Assembly (NCBI RefSeq): GCF_003259255.1
Contig: NZ_QGOL01000002.1
Coordinates: forward strand, 717,608 to 781,607
DNA length: 64,000 nucleotides
Source of the DNA: Algoriphagus litoralis
Lineage (GTDB): Bacteria > Bacteroidota > Bacteroidia > Cytophagales > Cyclobacteriaceae
Direction of reading: 5' to 3'
This document shows positions 32,850-42,553 of this stretch, in pieces. The notes under the pieces were generated by a model. The model saw only the letters and a list, made by a program, of their open reading frames with translations. It ran no database searches and had not been told where the DNA came from. Every line of letters begins with the position of its first letter. The stretch's first letter is position 1. Both the position numbers and the translations under genes were made by a program.

Positions 32850-34181
32850 CTATTCAATCTGTACTTTCTCCTCAAACTGGATTCCTGACTTTTCCAATTC
32901 TGATAAAATCGGCTCGTAGATTTCGGGTAAGACAGGAACATGAAGTCCTGTAAGTCTGATTTCCTTTTTCAAAAACAAATCAACAGCAATGGCAAGCGGT
33001 AATCCCACCGTTTTTGCCATGGCAGTATAGACGGAATCCTGTCCAAAAGTGACTAGACTGGAGGTGATTTTCTTGACCTCATTTTCAGCCTCAATCTCAA
33101 ATAAGTGCTGCATCACGATCATGTCGCGGTCTTCTGGCTGGAGTTCCCAGTCTTTTTCCAGAATCGCCTGTAACAGCTGGGCAGGGGTTCCTTTCGTTTT
33201 TGGTAACAGTCTATTTTCAAAAAAACCAAGCCATTGGATCTTTTCAAAAGTCGGGAAATCCAAATCCTGGATAAGGTCTGTCAATTTTTCTTCGATTGTC
33301 AATTCCTCATGAAACGGGAGAAAAGCATTTAAAAATTGGCGCAATGTGGTTTTTTCGGGCATCTCCATTTGGAAGGAATCGTCAGTCATACCCAGTTGGA
33401 TAAAGACGTCCCAAGCCTTGCAAAATCCTGCCCGGCGCAATGTGCCACGAATCATAGTAGGGATATTATCCAAGCCATAAACCTGACGATAACTCAGCGA
33501 ATCCCGGTTGGGATATCCATCAAAATCACCTAATCCAAGAAAACTGATTGTATCCAAGCGTTTGAAAAGCTGGTGATAGGGTACATATTTCAGGTCGCCT
33601 TTTTCGATGTATCGAGACGTTCCCTGACCTGCCAATACCACATTTCGAGGATTCCAGGTGAACTTGTATTTCCAGGGATTGTCTTCGCTCTCGGGAGCCA
33701 AAAGTCCTCCGCAATACGATTTGAAGGTCAAAATCGTTTCCCCTTTGGCTTTGGCAGCATGGATAATCTTCATCGCAGACATGTGATCGATCCCCGGGTC
33801 GAGACCGCATTCATTGAGAAAAAAAAGGCCTTTAGCTTCGATATCGGACTTCATTTGCCGCATTTCTTCAGATTCGTAGGATGCGGAGAAAAAGTGCTTG
33901 CCCAATTCCAGACAATCTCTGGCGACATCGGGATGCATGAATGCGGGAAGCATTGAAATCACCACATCCGAAGAAGCGATCAGGTTTCTTCGCTTACTTA
34001 GGTCAGATGAATCCAATTGCTCAGCTTGGCAGTTTATTCGGGTTTTTAATTTAGACTTGGCTAAAGCCAAATCCAGATCTGCTACAATTAATTTCCGCTC
34101 CGAATTGGCACAACTATCGGCCAAAAAGTCAATGAGATAGGTGGAGGATTTGCCCGCTCCTAGGATCAAAATAGTCTGCAT
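32850..34181 (-). CDS. Saccharopine dehydrogenase-family oxidoreductase
   Basis: 443 residues from the ATG at 34181. Rossmann start ILILGAGKSSTYLIDFL (residues 3-19), then SDVVISMLPAFMHPDVA and a central NECGLDPGIDHMSA, the signature of saccharopine reductase-type enzymes (yeast Lys9 group). The family forms or cleaves saccharopine, joining lysine and glutamate/2-oxoglutarate metabolism; a role in lysine breakdown is possible but no partner gene is nearby. Cytoplasmic. Convergent with the DUF4249 operon. Confidence 0.88.
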   Translation of the reverse strand: MQTILILGAGKSSTYLIDFLADSCANSERKLIVADLDLALAKSKLKTRINCQAEQLDSSDLSKRRNLIASSDVVISMLPAFMHPDVARDCLELGKHFFSASYESEEMRQMKSDIEAKGLFFLNECGLDPGIDHMSAMKIIHAAKAKGETILTFKSYCGGLLAPESEDNPWKYKFTWNPRNVVLAGQGTSRYIEKGDLKYVPYHQLFKRLDTISFLGLGDFDGYPNRDSLSYRQVYGLDNIPTMIRGTLRRAGFCKAWDVFIQLGMTDDSFQMEMPEKTTLRQFLNAFLPFHEELTIEEKLTDLIQDLDFPTFEKIQWLGFFENRLLPKTKGTPAQLLQAILEKDWELQPEDRDMIVMQHLFEIEAENEVKKITSSLVTFGQDSVYTAMAKTVGLPLAIAVDLFLKKEIRLTGLHVPVLPEIYEPILSELEKSGIQFEEKVQIE

Positions 34182-34299
34182 AAGGGTCAATTTATAGGGC
34201 TAAATTGAGAATAATTTTCGCTTGAAAAAGGGCAATAGCTATGAATTAAAGAACTATTCCTTACTTTGACCGTATGGTTTTTCCTAAACTGACTTTAGA

Positions 34300-34779
34300 T
34301 TGAAAAAAATAAATCTGAATTCCGAGATTGAGGAATTAGCTCCTGACGAGCTGGATTACATTGAGCAGACCTTGCTTTCCCGGGCACAGACTGTGGCCAA
34401 ATTGGCGTATGCACCTTACTCTCATTTCCATGTGGGTGCGGCTGTTTTGTTGGAAAACGGTGAAGTACTTCAAGCCTCAAATCAGGAAAATGCCAGCTAT
34501 CCGGTCGGAATATGCGCTGAGCGTGTAGTTTTGAGTTATGCCGGAGCCAACTATCCAAGTTCAGCTCCTGTAATGCTGGCTATCGTGGCCCAGCGGGAAG
34601 GAGAAGAGGTCTGGGCCAAGGTATCGCCCTGTGGCATGTGTAGGCAAGCCATTAACGAATGTGAAAATCGATTTCAAAAACCGATCACGCTACTTATACT
34701 TTGTAACGACGCCAAAGTCCATCGGATCAAGGGAATCTCTCAGTTGTTGCCATTGAAGTTTGACGATTTCAATCCCTAA
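34300..34779 (+). CDS. cdd: Cytidine deaminase
   Basis: 159 residues, typical of the homotetrameric small cytidine deaminases. Converts cytidine and deoxycytidine to uridine forms in pyrimidine salvage. Zinc site: CAERVVL (Cys and catalytic Glu in VGICAERVV) and PCGMCRQ. N-terminal YAPYSHFHVGAAVL is also diagnostic. Starts at TTG (34300), since no in-frame ATG or GTG lies between it and the upstream stop region. The hydrolase gene begins 3 bp after its stop. Confidence 0.95.
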   Translation: MKKINLNSEIEELAPDELDYIEQTLLSRAQTVAKLAYAPYSHFHVGAAVLLENGEVLQASNQENASYPVGICAERVVLSYAGANYPSSAPVMLAIVAQREGEEVWAKVSPCGMCRQAINECENRFQKPITLLILCNDAKVHRIKGISQLLPLKFDDFNP

Positions 34780-34782
34780 GCA

Positions 34783-35430
34783 GTGAAAAAATCCATCCGG
34801 TTCGAATACGAATCTCATTATTTTTTGTCTCAAGAACCGACTTATCAAGAGGATGAAATTTGGCTTGTAGTTCATGGGTATGGACAGCTGGCTGAGTTTT
34901 TTCTTCGGAAATTCAACTCATTTTTTTCTCAACACCGCTTATTCATAGCCCCCGAGGGAACCAATTACAATTATTTGGAGGGATTTCAGGGTCGGGTAGG
35001 TGCCAACTGGATGACCAAGCATGAGCGGGAGACAGCGATTGCCAACAACCACCGCTTGCTGGACCAGTTGCTGGATTCGGTTCTTGAAAAGTATCCTGGG
35101 AAACCTAAAATAAAAGTTTTGGGTTTTTCACAAGGTGCTGCCACAGCTACCCGCTGGGGAAGCCGATGGAACGGAAAAATAGACACGTTTGTACTTTGGG
35201 CTGGGGGATTTGCGCTTGATCTGAATCTAGAACAAGCCGGTGCTGCTTTTGCAGAAACGAACCTTATTTTGGTTTTGGGAGCAAAGGATGAGCTAATTAC
35301 ACCAGAGAGTATCGCAAAGCAGGAGGACCTTATTCTGAGTCTGGGAAAGGATGTAATCCGGCTGACTTTTGATGGGGGACATGAACTTGATGCTCAAGTT
35401 TTGGATAAAATCATAAATGCAAAGAAATAA
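34783..35430 (+). CDS. Alpha/beta-hydrolase, carboxylesterase/phospholipase-like
   Basis: 215 residues with a GTG start at 34783, 3 bp after the cdd stop. Oxyanion region VVHGYGQLAEFF, nucleophile elbow GFSQGAATA (Ser near residue 115), acid in LGAKDELITPES and His in FDGGHELDA, so the triad is complete. Overall it resembles the small cytosolic carboxylesterase/phospholipase family (YpfH/Est type). No signal peptide. Substrate unknown; linkage with cdd may only reflect operon packing. Confidence 0.87.
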   Translation: MKKSIRFEYESHYFLSQEPTYQEDEIWLVVHGYGQLAEFFLRKFNSFFSQHRLFIAPEGTNYNYLEGFQGRVGANWMTKHERETAIANNHRLLDQLLDSVLEKYPGKPKIKVLGFSQGAATATRWGSRWNGKIDTFVLWAGGFALDLNLEQAGAAFAETNLILVLGAKDELITPESIAKQEDLILSLGKDVIRLTFDGGHELDAQVLDKIINAKK

Positions 35431-35521
35431 GGCTATTTTTTGGCCTTCGTATTGCTAACATTCAAACAAATTGTTGAAATTCAACTTTCATTATTTTTAT
35501 AAAAAATCTTGAACCCCATCC

Positions 35522-35959
35522 ATGCTTTCGCTTAATGAAAAAGAGGTAGACCATATTGCTACCCAATTACTTAAAGGAATGATCTGCTTCTACCAGATAG
35601 ACAAGAAGAAGATTCATCAAATGCCCGATGACGAGGACTACTTCAACTATGACCTCACAGAGGCGGAAGAAGACGTACTGGACGAAATCGATGAAAATCC
35701 GGATAATTTTGCAGAATTCACCAAAATGGAGGCCCCGCAAGAACATCAGATGATGCAGGACTTCATAGACCGAAAAGTGAAAGAGCGGAACCTGGCAGAG
35801 GATCTGGTCAATGCACTCAGCAAACCAAAGGCTTCTACAGGATTTAAATTCCTGATCGACGGATCCAAATACAAGGCTGAATGGGCAGAATACAGAAAAG
35901 GAAAGTATGAAGACTGGGTCAAAGAGCAAGTGGACTCATTCAATTATTCAGAAGAATAA
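35522..35959 (+). CDS. Conserved acidic protein, UPF0158-like
   Basis: 145 residues, strongly acidic (DDEDYFNYDLTEAEEDVLDEIDENPDN). The C-terminal part (FKFLIDGSKYKAEWAEYRKGKYEDWVKEQVD) resembles the end of UPF0158 proteins, which share a W..YR.......W pattern. Function unknown. A perfect terminator follows within 5 bp, so it is probably transcribed alone. Confidence 0.78.
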   Translation: MLSLNEKEVDHIATQLLKGMICFYQIDKKKIHQMPDDEDYFNYDLTEAEEDVLDEIDENPDNFAEFTKMEAPQEHQMMQDFIDRKVKERNLAEDLVNALSKPKASTGFKFLIDGSKYKAEWAEYRKGKYEDWVKEQVDSFNYSEE

Positions 35960-35963
35960 AACC

Positions 35964-35995
35964 AAAGCCGCTGAATCCAAAGCGGCTTTTGCTTT
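35964..35995 (+). terminator. Terminator after the UPF0158-like gene
   Basis: AAAGCCGCT (35964-35972), loop GAATCCAA, AGCGGCTTT (35981-35989), then T-rich to 35995. Nine perfect pairs. It ends 8 bp before the next start, so the GNAT gene must rely on read-through or a promoter inside the upstream gene. Confidence 0.88.
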
Positions 35996-36003
35996 TGTGA
36001 ATC

Positions 36004-36486
36004 ATGTCAAAGATAGTCATCAGAAATACCCTCAATTCAGGAGATTTGGGACAAATCGCCGCGCTTCATGGGAAAATCTACGCTCAGGAGCATGGATTCG
36101 GGTTAGGTTTTGAGGCCTATGTGATGGAGAGTTTAGTAGAATTTTACAGACAATATGATTCCCAACTGGACAAGGTGTGGGTAGTGGAAGTTCAGGGGAT
36201 TATGGTCGGCTTTCTGTTGCTCATGCACCGTCCGAAGAATCTAGCGCAACTCAGATATTTCATTTTGGAGAAAGAATACCGTGGGATCGGTCTAGGAAGG
36301 AAGTTGATCAGTGAATGGATGGAATTCTATCATGAAAAAGGGTATGCAGGAGCTTATCTTTATACTACTTCCGGTCTGGATTCAGCTGTTCATCTCTACG
36401 AGAGCTTTGGTTTTCGCAAAGTTTCTGAAAAACAAAGCGAGGACTTTGGTGTGCCATTAAAAGAAATCCTATTCCGACTAACCTAA
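36004..36486 (+). CDS. GNAT-family N-acetyltransferase
   Basis: 160 residues. Acetyl-CoA binding motif A is FILEKEYRGIGLGRKLISEWM (near residue 95; R..G.G pattern), followed by AYLYTTSGLDSAVHLYESFGF, the standard motif B region. Acetyl acceptor unknown. Starts just past the terminator of the previous gene and stops 17 bp before the M1 peptidase gene, so it may share a transcript with it. Confidence 0.9.
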   Translation: MSKIVIRNTLNSGDLGQIAALHGKIYAQEHGFGLGFEAYVMESLVEFYRQYDSQLDKVWVVEVQGIMVGFLLLMHRPKNLAQLRYFILEKEYRGIGLGRKLISEWMEFYHEKGYAGAYLYTTSGLDSAVHLYESFGFRKVSEKQSEDFGVPLKEILFRLT

Positions 36487-36503
36487 GACAAAAGCTATAA
36501 TCC

Positions 36504-38078
36504 ATGCGAAAATTCACGCTGTTCCTTCTTTTTGCACTGCTCAGTCCATTTGTAATGGCTCAAAACTGGGATTGGGGTGGGCCTTTAGATCCCATCCAGC
36601 AGAAGCTAAAGATCAGGCACTATCGTCTGGAATTGGAGCTATTTCCAGAGAGCCAAGCTATCAAAGGGTCAAATACCATCACATTTTCTGCTGAAGAAAA
36701 ACTCGACACCATACGACTCAATCTCATTGATGAATATGTGGTGGAGAAGGTAATGATGGATGGGAAAGAGATGACATTTTCTCACCAAAACGATATCCTG
36801 GACATCATTCCCGTCGATTGTACTTGTGATCAGGTGCAGGTTTTCTATGGAGGGAAGACTCCGGTCGCACAAAATCCCCCTTGGACAGGAGGCTTCACCT
36901 GGGAGAAAGATGGATTGGAAAACCATTGGATGGGGCTGTCTTCACAGGGAGAGGGTTCGCAGATCTTCATGCCTGCATTGGATCATCCCTCCAGCGAACC
37001 GAGTGAGGGAGCCGAAATACACATCACTGTACCCAAACCGTATTTTGTGGCATCAAATGGCCGATTTGTGGAGACAGTGGAAAAAAACAATAAAATAACC
37101 TACCATTGGTCCACCACCTATCCTATCAACGTGTATAACGTCAACTTTACGATGGGGATTTTTCACGAAGAAAAGCTGGATTTCAAGTCTGTTTCCGGAC
37201 AACTGGTACCCATGCATGTGTGGGTACTTCAGGAAAACAGGGATAAAGCAAAAGACCTACTCGAAGCATTAAAAATAAGTACGGAGACGCAGGAAAAGTA
37301 CTTTGGTGCCTTTCCTTTTCCTCTGGATAAAATCGCAGTAGTGGAGACTCCATACCTCGGAATGGAGCATCAGACGATCAATGCCTATGGCAACAATTTC
37401 CAGTTTGTACCGATGGGAAAAGTGAGCTACGACTGGCTGCTCCATCATGAGCTGGGACACGAGTGGTTTGGAAACAAAGTGTCTGTTGGAGATTGGGCAG
37501 ATATGTGGATTCACGAGGGCCTGACAGCCTATGGAGATTGGCTCTTCTACTGGGAACACGGCGGGCCGGAGGTGTATTTTGCAAAAGTAAAATCAGAGGC
37601 CAAGAATATCCCTCACGCCAAACCTGTGGTTAGCCCCGTGAATTCTACCGAAGAGGAAGCCTACCATCCTGAAATCTACACCAAAGGCGCTATGGTGATT
37701 CATTCTTTGCGTGGAATCTTGGGTGATGAAGTCTTTTTCCCTATGATCAAAGCTTTTGCTTCCGATGAACGGTTTACTTACCAGAATCGGGTCACTACCG
37801 AAGACTTTACCGATTTTGTCCAGACCTACACTGGTCAGGATCTTCAGGGATTCTTTGGGCTGTACCTCTATTCGACGGACTTACCCAAACTCAAAGTAAG
37901 TAAGAAAGGAAAGTCTGGGTATACGATTTCGCTTCAGGATATCGATTTTCAGATGATGGTGGAGGTCGAGACCAGTGAAGGTCTGCAGCGGGTGCTCCTT
38001 GGTCCAAAAGCAATGGAGGTAAAAAGTACAAGTCCTCCCGTCATCGATCCCAATGGCTGGATCATGATGGTACGGTGA
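36504..38078 (+). CDS. Exported M1-family metallopeptidase (short form)
   Basis: 524 residues with signal peptide MRKFTLFLLFALLSPFVMAQ. The zinc motif is HHELGHEWFG followed 18 residues later by WIHEGLTAYG (HExxH-18-E). The exopeptidase motif, GAMEN in most aminopeptidases, is LGMEHQTINAYG. The N-terminal beta saddle (HYRLELELFPESQAIKGSNTI) is present. It ends soon after the thermolysin-like domain, lacking the long C-terminal helical domain of aminopeptidase N, as in several Bacteroidota M1 peptidases. Probably degrades peptides in the periplasm or at the surface. Confidence 0.92.
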   Translation: MRKFTLFLLFALLSPFVMAQNWDWGGPLDPIQQKLKIRHYRLELELFPESQAIKGSNTITFSAEEKLDTIRLNLIDEYVVEKVMMDGKEMTFSHQNDILDIIPVDCTCDQVQVFYGGKTPVAQNPPWTGGFTWEKDGLENHWMGLSSQGEGSQIFMPALDHPSSEPSEGAEIHITVPKPYFVASNGRFVETVEKNNKITYHWSTTYPINVYNVNFTMGIFHEEKLDFKSVSGQLVPMHVWVLQENRDKAKDLLEALKISTETQEKYFGAFPFPLDKIAVVETPYLGMEHQTINAYGNNFQFVPMGKVSYDWLLHHELGHEWFGNKVSVGDWADMWIHEGLTAYGDWLFYWEHGGPEVYFAKVKSEAKNIPHAKPVVSPVNSTEEEAYHPEIYTKGAMVIHSLRGILGDEVFFPMIKAFASDERFTYQNRVTTEDFTDFVQTYTGQDLQGFFGLYLYSTDLPKLKVSKKGKSGYTISLQDIDFQMMVEVETSEGLQRVLLGPKAMEVKSTSPPVIDPNGWIMMVR

Positions 38079-38287
38079 TGATTTTCGGGTTTGGCGCTGT
38101 GTTTTTACTGCTTTAATTTTTAATTAATTATTAGTTGAAATGAACTTTCCCTTCTCAAATCGATTTATTTACTAGGGTTAGGTCGTTACTTCAGCATCTG
38201 GCTGAAAATATTTCGCATTAAGTGTTCCTGTATACTTTCTTTGCCTTGACCCGGTATCCAACACTTTTTTTAACCAAATAAAACACC

Positions 38288-40069
38288 ATGTCAAAACACA
38301 CCTACGAATCTGGCCTGATTGGAAATTGTGCCTACATCGCTCATATCGAAAAAGATACCAATGTCAGTTGGCTCTGTTTTCCAAGATTTGATTCGGATTT
38401 CATCTTTGGAGGAATGCTGGATCGTGAAAAAGGCGGCGAATTTACCATTTTGCCAGAATCAGGTGGCTTTGAATCTACTCAATCCTACTTAGAGAATACC
38501 AATGTGCTCCAAACCGAAATTGTGTCTGGAGAGGATTGTTTTCGGGTGACAGATTTTGCGCCAAGGTTTGAAAACTTTGATCGCTACTACAAGCCCCTGA
38601 TGCTGATCCGAAAAGTGGAACCGGTCTATGGATCGCCTAGAATACGAATCAAATGCCAACCTGTAACCGAACGAGGTGATGTTCAGCTAAGTCCAAGCCA
38701 AGGAAGCAATCACATCCGCTACATGGGAATCGATCAAGAGGTCAGGTTGACGACCAATGCCCCACTCAGTTACATTTGCGATGGAAAGGCATTTGCGCTT
38801 CAGCGACCTATCTACCTTGTCCTCACCTATGGCAGGCCTCTGGAGGCCTCTATTGAAACTACAGCTGAGCGTTTCCTTAAATCCACGGTAGACTATTGGA
38901 GGTCTTGGGTGAAATCTACCAGCATCTCCAATTTTCATCAAAAGCTGGTTTTAAGGTCAGCTTTAATTCTAAAAATCCACCAATATGAGGATACCGGAGC
39001 GATTATAGCGGCTTCTACCACTTCTCTTCCTGAAGCACCAGGATCCACCCGAAACTGGGATTATCGCTATTGCTGGATTCGGGATAGCTATTATACTTTG
39101 ACAGCATTTAACAGTATTGGGCACTTTGAAGAGCTCGAGAAATACTTCGAATTTATCCAAAATCTACCTGTAGGATCTGACGGGCGGTATCAGCCGTTGT
39201 ATTCGATCACCGGAGACTCACTTTTAGTTGAAGAGATCTCCACATTAGCAGGATATCTTGGAAATAGGCCGGTCCGGTTTGGAAATCAGGCTTATACTCA
39301 CATTCAAAATGACCTGTATGGTCAGGTGTTGGTTTCGCTTCTTCCGCTTTATTCCGATCAACGATTCACTGAGTCGGAGCGAAGCTTTTCAGCACCGATG
39401 ATTATGAACTTGCTGGACAAAATCGAAGCTACGATGCATGAGAAAGATGCCGGTTTATGGGAATTTCGAAATCTTGCCCAAGAGCATTGTTATACTTTTC
39501 TCTTTCATTGGGCTGGTGCTTCAGCTGCTGCCAAAATCGGAACCCGGCTCAAAAATGATACACTCTATCAAAAAGCAATATATCTCCGGGATGAGGCAGC
39601 AAAAAAAATTGAGGCCTGTTATCTCCCTGATCGAAAAGCATACGCCCAAGCCATTGGGACCAATCATATGGACGCCAGCACCCTTCAGCTGATCACGATG
39701 GGCTATTTTGGCAAAGACATCGAGCGGGCAAATAACCACCTGAAAGAACTTGAGAAAGAGCTTCTGGCTAAGGATTTCCTCTTCTATCGGTATAAGCATA
39801 TGGATGATTTTGGAGTTCCTGAGACGACCTTTTTGATCTGTGCGTTTTGGTACATCGAAGCATTAGCCTGTGTGAATCGACTGGATGAAGCTATTGAGGG
39901 TTTCGAAACACTCACCCGTTACTGCAATCATCTCCAGTTGTTTTCGGAAGATGTGGATCAAAAAACGGGCAGTCAGTGGGGGAATTTTCCTCAGGCTTAT
40001 TCCCATGTTGGGTTGATGAATGCGGCTTTTCGGATTGGAAAAAAATTGGATCGACCAAATTTTCTGTAG
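38288..40069 (+). CDS. Glycoside hydrolase family 15 enzyme (glucoamylase or trehalase type)
   Basis: 593 residues, no signal peptide, so cytoplasmic. N-terminal beta domain (SGLIGNCAYIAHIEKDTNVSWLCFPRFDS) and C-terminal helical barrel. NWDYRYCWIRDSYYTL is the typical substrate site; the two catalytic Glu regions are AGLWEFRN and LFSEDVDQKTGSQWGNFPQAYSHVGLM. GH15 includes glucoamylases and bacterial trehalases. It is convergent with the fused trehalose synthase/phosphatase and shares a terminator with it, so trehalose breakdown is a good guess, but the family alone does not prove it. Confidence 0.9.
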   Translation: MSKHTYESGLIGNCAYIAHIEKDTNVSWLCFPRFDSDFIFGGMLDREKGGEFTILPESGGFESTQSYLENTNVLQTEIVSGEDCFRVTDFAPRFENFDRYYKPLMLIRKVEPVYGSPRIRIKCQPVTERGDVQLSPSQGSNHIRYMGIDQEVRLTTNAPLSYICDGKAFALQRPIYLVLTYGRPLEASIETTAERFLKSTVDYWRSWVKSTSISNFHQKLVLRSALILKIHQYEDTGAIIAASTTSLPEAPGSTRNWDYRYCWIRDSYYTLTAFNSIGHFEELEKYFEFIQNLPVGSDGRYQPLYSITGDSLLVEEISTLAGYLGNRPVRFGNQAYTHIQNDLYGQVLVSLLPLYSDQRFTESERSFSAPMIMNLLDKIEATMHEKDAGLWEFRNLAQEHCYTFLFHWAGASAAAKIGTRLKNDTLYQKAIYLRDEAAKKIEACYLPDRKAYAQAIGTNHMDASTLQLITMGYFGKDIERANNHLKELEKELLAKDFLFYRYKHMDDFGVPETTFLICAFWYIEALACVNRLDEAIEGFETLTRYCNHLQLFSEDVDQKTGSQWGNFPQAYSHVGLMNAAFRIGKKLDRPNFL

Positions 40070-40090
40070 TCCAGAGAATCTTGAAAGGTA

Positions 40091-40140
40091 AAAAAGAGCC
40101 CGCGAGTTATGGTCGATTTGACGAACTGGCGGGCTTTTTT
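40091..40140. terminator. Bidirectional terminator between GH15 and otsAB
   Basis: AGCCCGC (40097-40103) pairs with GCGGGCT (40129-40135); the stem continues past one mismatch. A-run on the left (40091-40095) and T-run on the right (to 40140), so it can end transcripts from both sides. Confidence 0.88.
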
Positions 40141-40155
40141 GGCTTAAAGAATGAT

Positions 40156-42330
40156 TTATTGAATCATCTTGGTCAATAAATTTCGTACCTGAGAGACTGA
40201 TTTGATGTTGTAATTAGCCTGGGTATAAGCATAGCCTACCCGGATGGAATAGGCATTTTTTGGCATGGCTTTGAAGGTGTCCTCATCGGTCCAGTCATCC
40301 CCGATAGCGAGGACAAAATCGTATTCATGGCCTTTCATCAATGCAGTGGCAGCCCGGCCTTTGTTGATATCTGGTCGCTTGATTTCGAGTACCATATTAC
40401 CTTCGAGTACTTGGAGATTATGACCTCTTGCCATGTACTTCAGATGGCTGAATAGTTCTCTCATCCGCAGATCTCCCAGTCCGCTTTCTACCTTTCGGTA
40501 ATGCCAGACTAAGGAATGGTGTTTTTCTTCGATGAATGCACCGGGAGTTCGCAGCACGTAATATTCCATGGCAGTACGGATGTCTTCTTTCCAGCTATCA
40601 TCCGCATCTGCGTAGAGCTCCCAGTCATCTTTGGACCCTTTCATTTTGACCCAAACCCCATGCTCTGCGATCATATCGATCTGCTGTCCCTTAAACCAAC
40701 GACCCAGCGTGTCTTTGTCTCTGCCAGAGATGATTACCACCTGAGATTTTTCGCTCAGACCTTTTACGATTGATTTCAGTTCGTTGTCCGGTACAGCGTC
40801 CTGAGGATTGGAAGTGAAACCGGTCAAAGTGCCGTCGTAATCCAGGAAAAGGATAGGTTTCTTTGCGGATTTGAATTTTGCCTGGATTTCAGAGATGATT
40901 TTGGCATCCACATCCTTGGAATTGAGCTCAGCCTGCTTGGACTTGACATGGTCGAGTCGGTCCATGAATACTTTGACCCATTGGAAAACGTCATATCGCT
41001 TCAAGCTTTCCTGCATGGTTGTGATTCGCTGTTTTTGTTCCTCGGGCTTCATGGTGAGGGCATTGTAGATCGAGTCTATAATGGCCTGTTGGTCATTTGG
41101 ATTGACCAAAATCGCATCTTGAAGTTCCTTGGAAGCTCCTGCCATTTCAGATAAAATCAATACCCCGGTTTGGTCGGTTTTACTGGCTACAAATTCCTTG
41201 CACACCAGATTCATCCCGTCACGGAGTGGTGTAACGAGCGCAATGTCAGACATGCTGTAGAAAGCACTCAATTCTTCAAAAGGAAAGCTTCGGTAGAAAT
41301 AATGTACCGGCACCCAATTCAGCGTCGAGTATTCTGAGTTGATCCGGCCTACGAGTAAGTCAATTTCTTCTTTTAATTCTCTGTAAGACTGGACTTTGTC
41401 TCGACTTGGGACTACGATCATGATCATGGAGACATTGCCGTGGAGGTCTTTTTTCTCTTTGAGCAGCTGATGAAAAGCATGGATTCGCTTTGGGATTCCT
41501 TTCGAATAATCCAGGCGATCGATGGTAATGATCAGCTTTTGATCTCCTACCTGCTGGCGGAAATTTTTGACAATATTTTGTGTTTTTCTGCTTTTGGCCT
41601 GCTTGGCAAATTTGTCATAATCAATTCCCATGGGGAAAGAATCCACGTTGACGATGCGGTTTTCGGCTTGGATATAGCCACTCTCTGACGAATGCCCAGT
41701 GATCCTGCCTACCGCACTGAGAAAATGACGCATGTCATCATACGTATGGAATCCGATCAAATCTGCGCCAATCATTCCCTCCAATAATTCCTTCCTCCAA
41801 GGAATCATGCGGATGATTTCGTAGGATGGAAATGGGATATGCTGAAAAAATGCAATTGTTGCATCTGGCAAGGCTTCCCGAAGCATCTGAGGCAGCAGTA
41901 GCAGTTGGTAGTCATGTACCCAAATGGTATCATCAGGCCCTGCCTTTTTCAGGATCGCATCGCAGAATTTCCGGTTTACCCGGACATAGGCTTCCCAATG
42001 CTCTGGATTATAGACCATGTATTGGGTGAAATAATGGAAAGCAGGCCAGAGGGTCTCATTGCTGAATCCCTCGTAAAATTGCTCCACATCGTCTTTGGTC
42101 AGAAAGACAGGAGCCATTTTTAGCTCGTTTAATTCAAGGATAATTTCTGCCCGATGCTCAGGGTCTTCGACGGTATTGCCTGGCCAGCCGATCCAGATAT
42201 TTTCGCCAGTTTTATAGATAGAACCGAGCCCTGTAGCGAGTCCTCCAGCGGATGGTTTGAACTCAAAGCGTCCGTTTCTATGGCGCAGACTGATAGGAAG
42301 ACGATTGGAAACTATTATGGTTTTTGACAT
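40156..42330 (-). CDS. Bifunctional trehalose-6-phosphate synthase/phosphatase
   Basis: 724 residues, a fusion of OtsA and OtsB. N-terminal GT20 glycosyltransferase (residues 1-470): VSNRLPISLRHRNG, SAGGLATGL, WVHDYQLLLLPQMLR, IDRLDYSKGIPKR and PLRDGMNLVCKEF. C-terminal HAD phosphatase: LFLDYDGTLTGF (DxDGT nucleophile, about residue 497), VISGRDKDTLG, and late GDDWTDEDTF. It makes trehalose from UDP-glucose (or another nucleotide sugar) and glucose 6-phosphate in two steps. Fused otsAB is usual in eukaryotes and known in Cytophagales. Cytoplasmic; likely osmotic or stress protection. Convergent with the GH15 gene. Confidence 0.95.
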   Translation of the reverse strand: MSKTIIVSNRLPISLRHRNGRFEFKPSAGGLATGLGSIYKTGENIWIGWPGNTVEDPEHRAEIILELNELKMAPVFLTKDDVEQFYEGFSNETLWPAFHYFTQYMVYNPEHWEAYVRVNRKFCDAILKKAGPDDTIWVHDYQLLLLPQMLREALPDATIAFFQHIPFPSYEIIRMIPWRKELLEGMIGADLIGFHTYDDMRHFLSAVGRITGHSSESGYIQAENRIVNVDSFPMGIDYDKFAKQAKSRKTQNIVKNFRQQVGDQKLIITIDRLDYSKGIPKRIHAFHQLLKEKKDLHGNVSMIMIVVPSRDKVQSYRELKEEIDLLVGRINSEYSTLNWVPVHYFYRSFPFEELSAFYSMSDIALVTPLRDGMNLVCKEFVASKTDQTGVLILSEMAGASKELQDAILVNPNDQQAIIDSIYNALTMKPEEQKQRITTMQESLKRYDVFQWVKVFMDRLDHVKSKQAELNSKDVDAKIISEIQAKFKSAKKPILFLDYDGTLTGFTSNPQDAVPDNELKSIVKGLSEKSQVVIISGRDKDTLGRWFKGQQIDMIAEHGVWVKMKGSKDDWELYADADDSWKEDIRTAMEYYVLRTPGAFIEEKHHSLVWHYRKVESGLGDLRMRELFSHLKYMARGHNLQVLEGNMVLEIKRPDINKGRAATALMKGHEYDFVLAIGDDWTDEDTFKAMPKNAYSIRVGYAYTQANYNIKSVSQVRNLLTKMIQ

Positions 42331-42553
42331 AGTGGGTAGTTTAAAAACATGAGAAGGGAGAATCCCTCAACAAAAAGGTGAATAGTTAAAGATACGAAAA
42401 TCAGCCTAAAGGCTCTGGATTTTCTGACTCAAATATTCCTAAATCAGCCAAAAAATACGGATTCGGGCCTGTTGAAGTTGATCCCTGGTGTCGATCAATT
42501 TTGCTTGGATAGAAGAGTCGACGTTGATTTCTAGGGGGTAAAAACCAGCTTAG

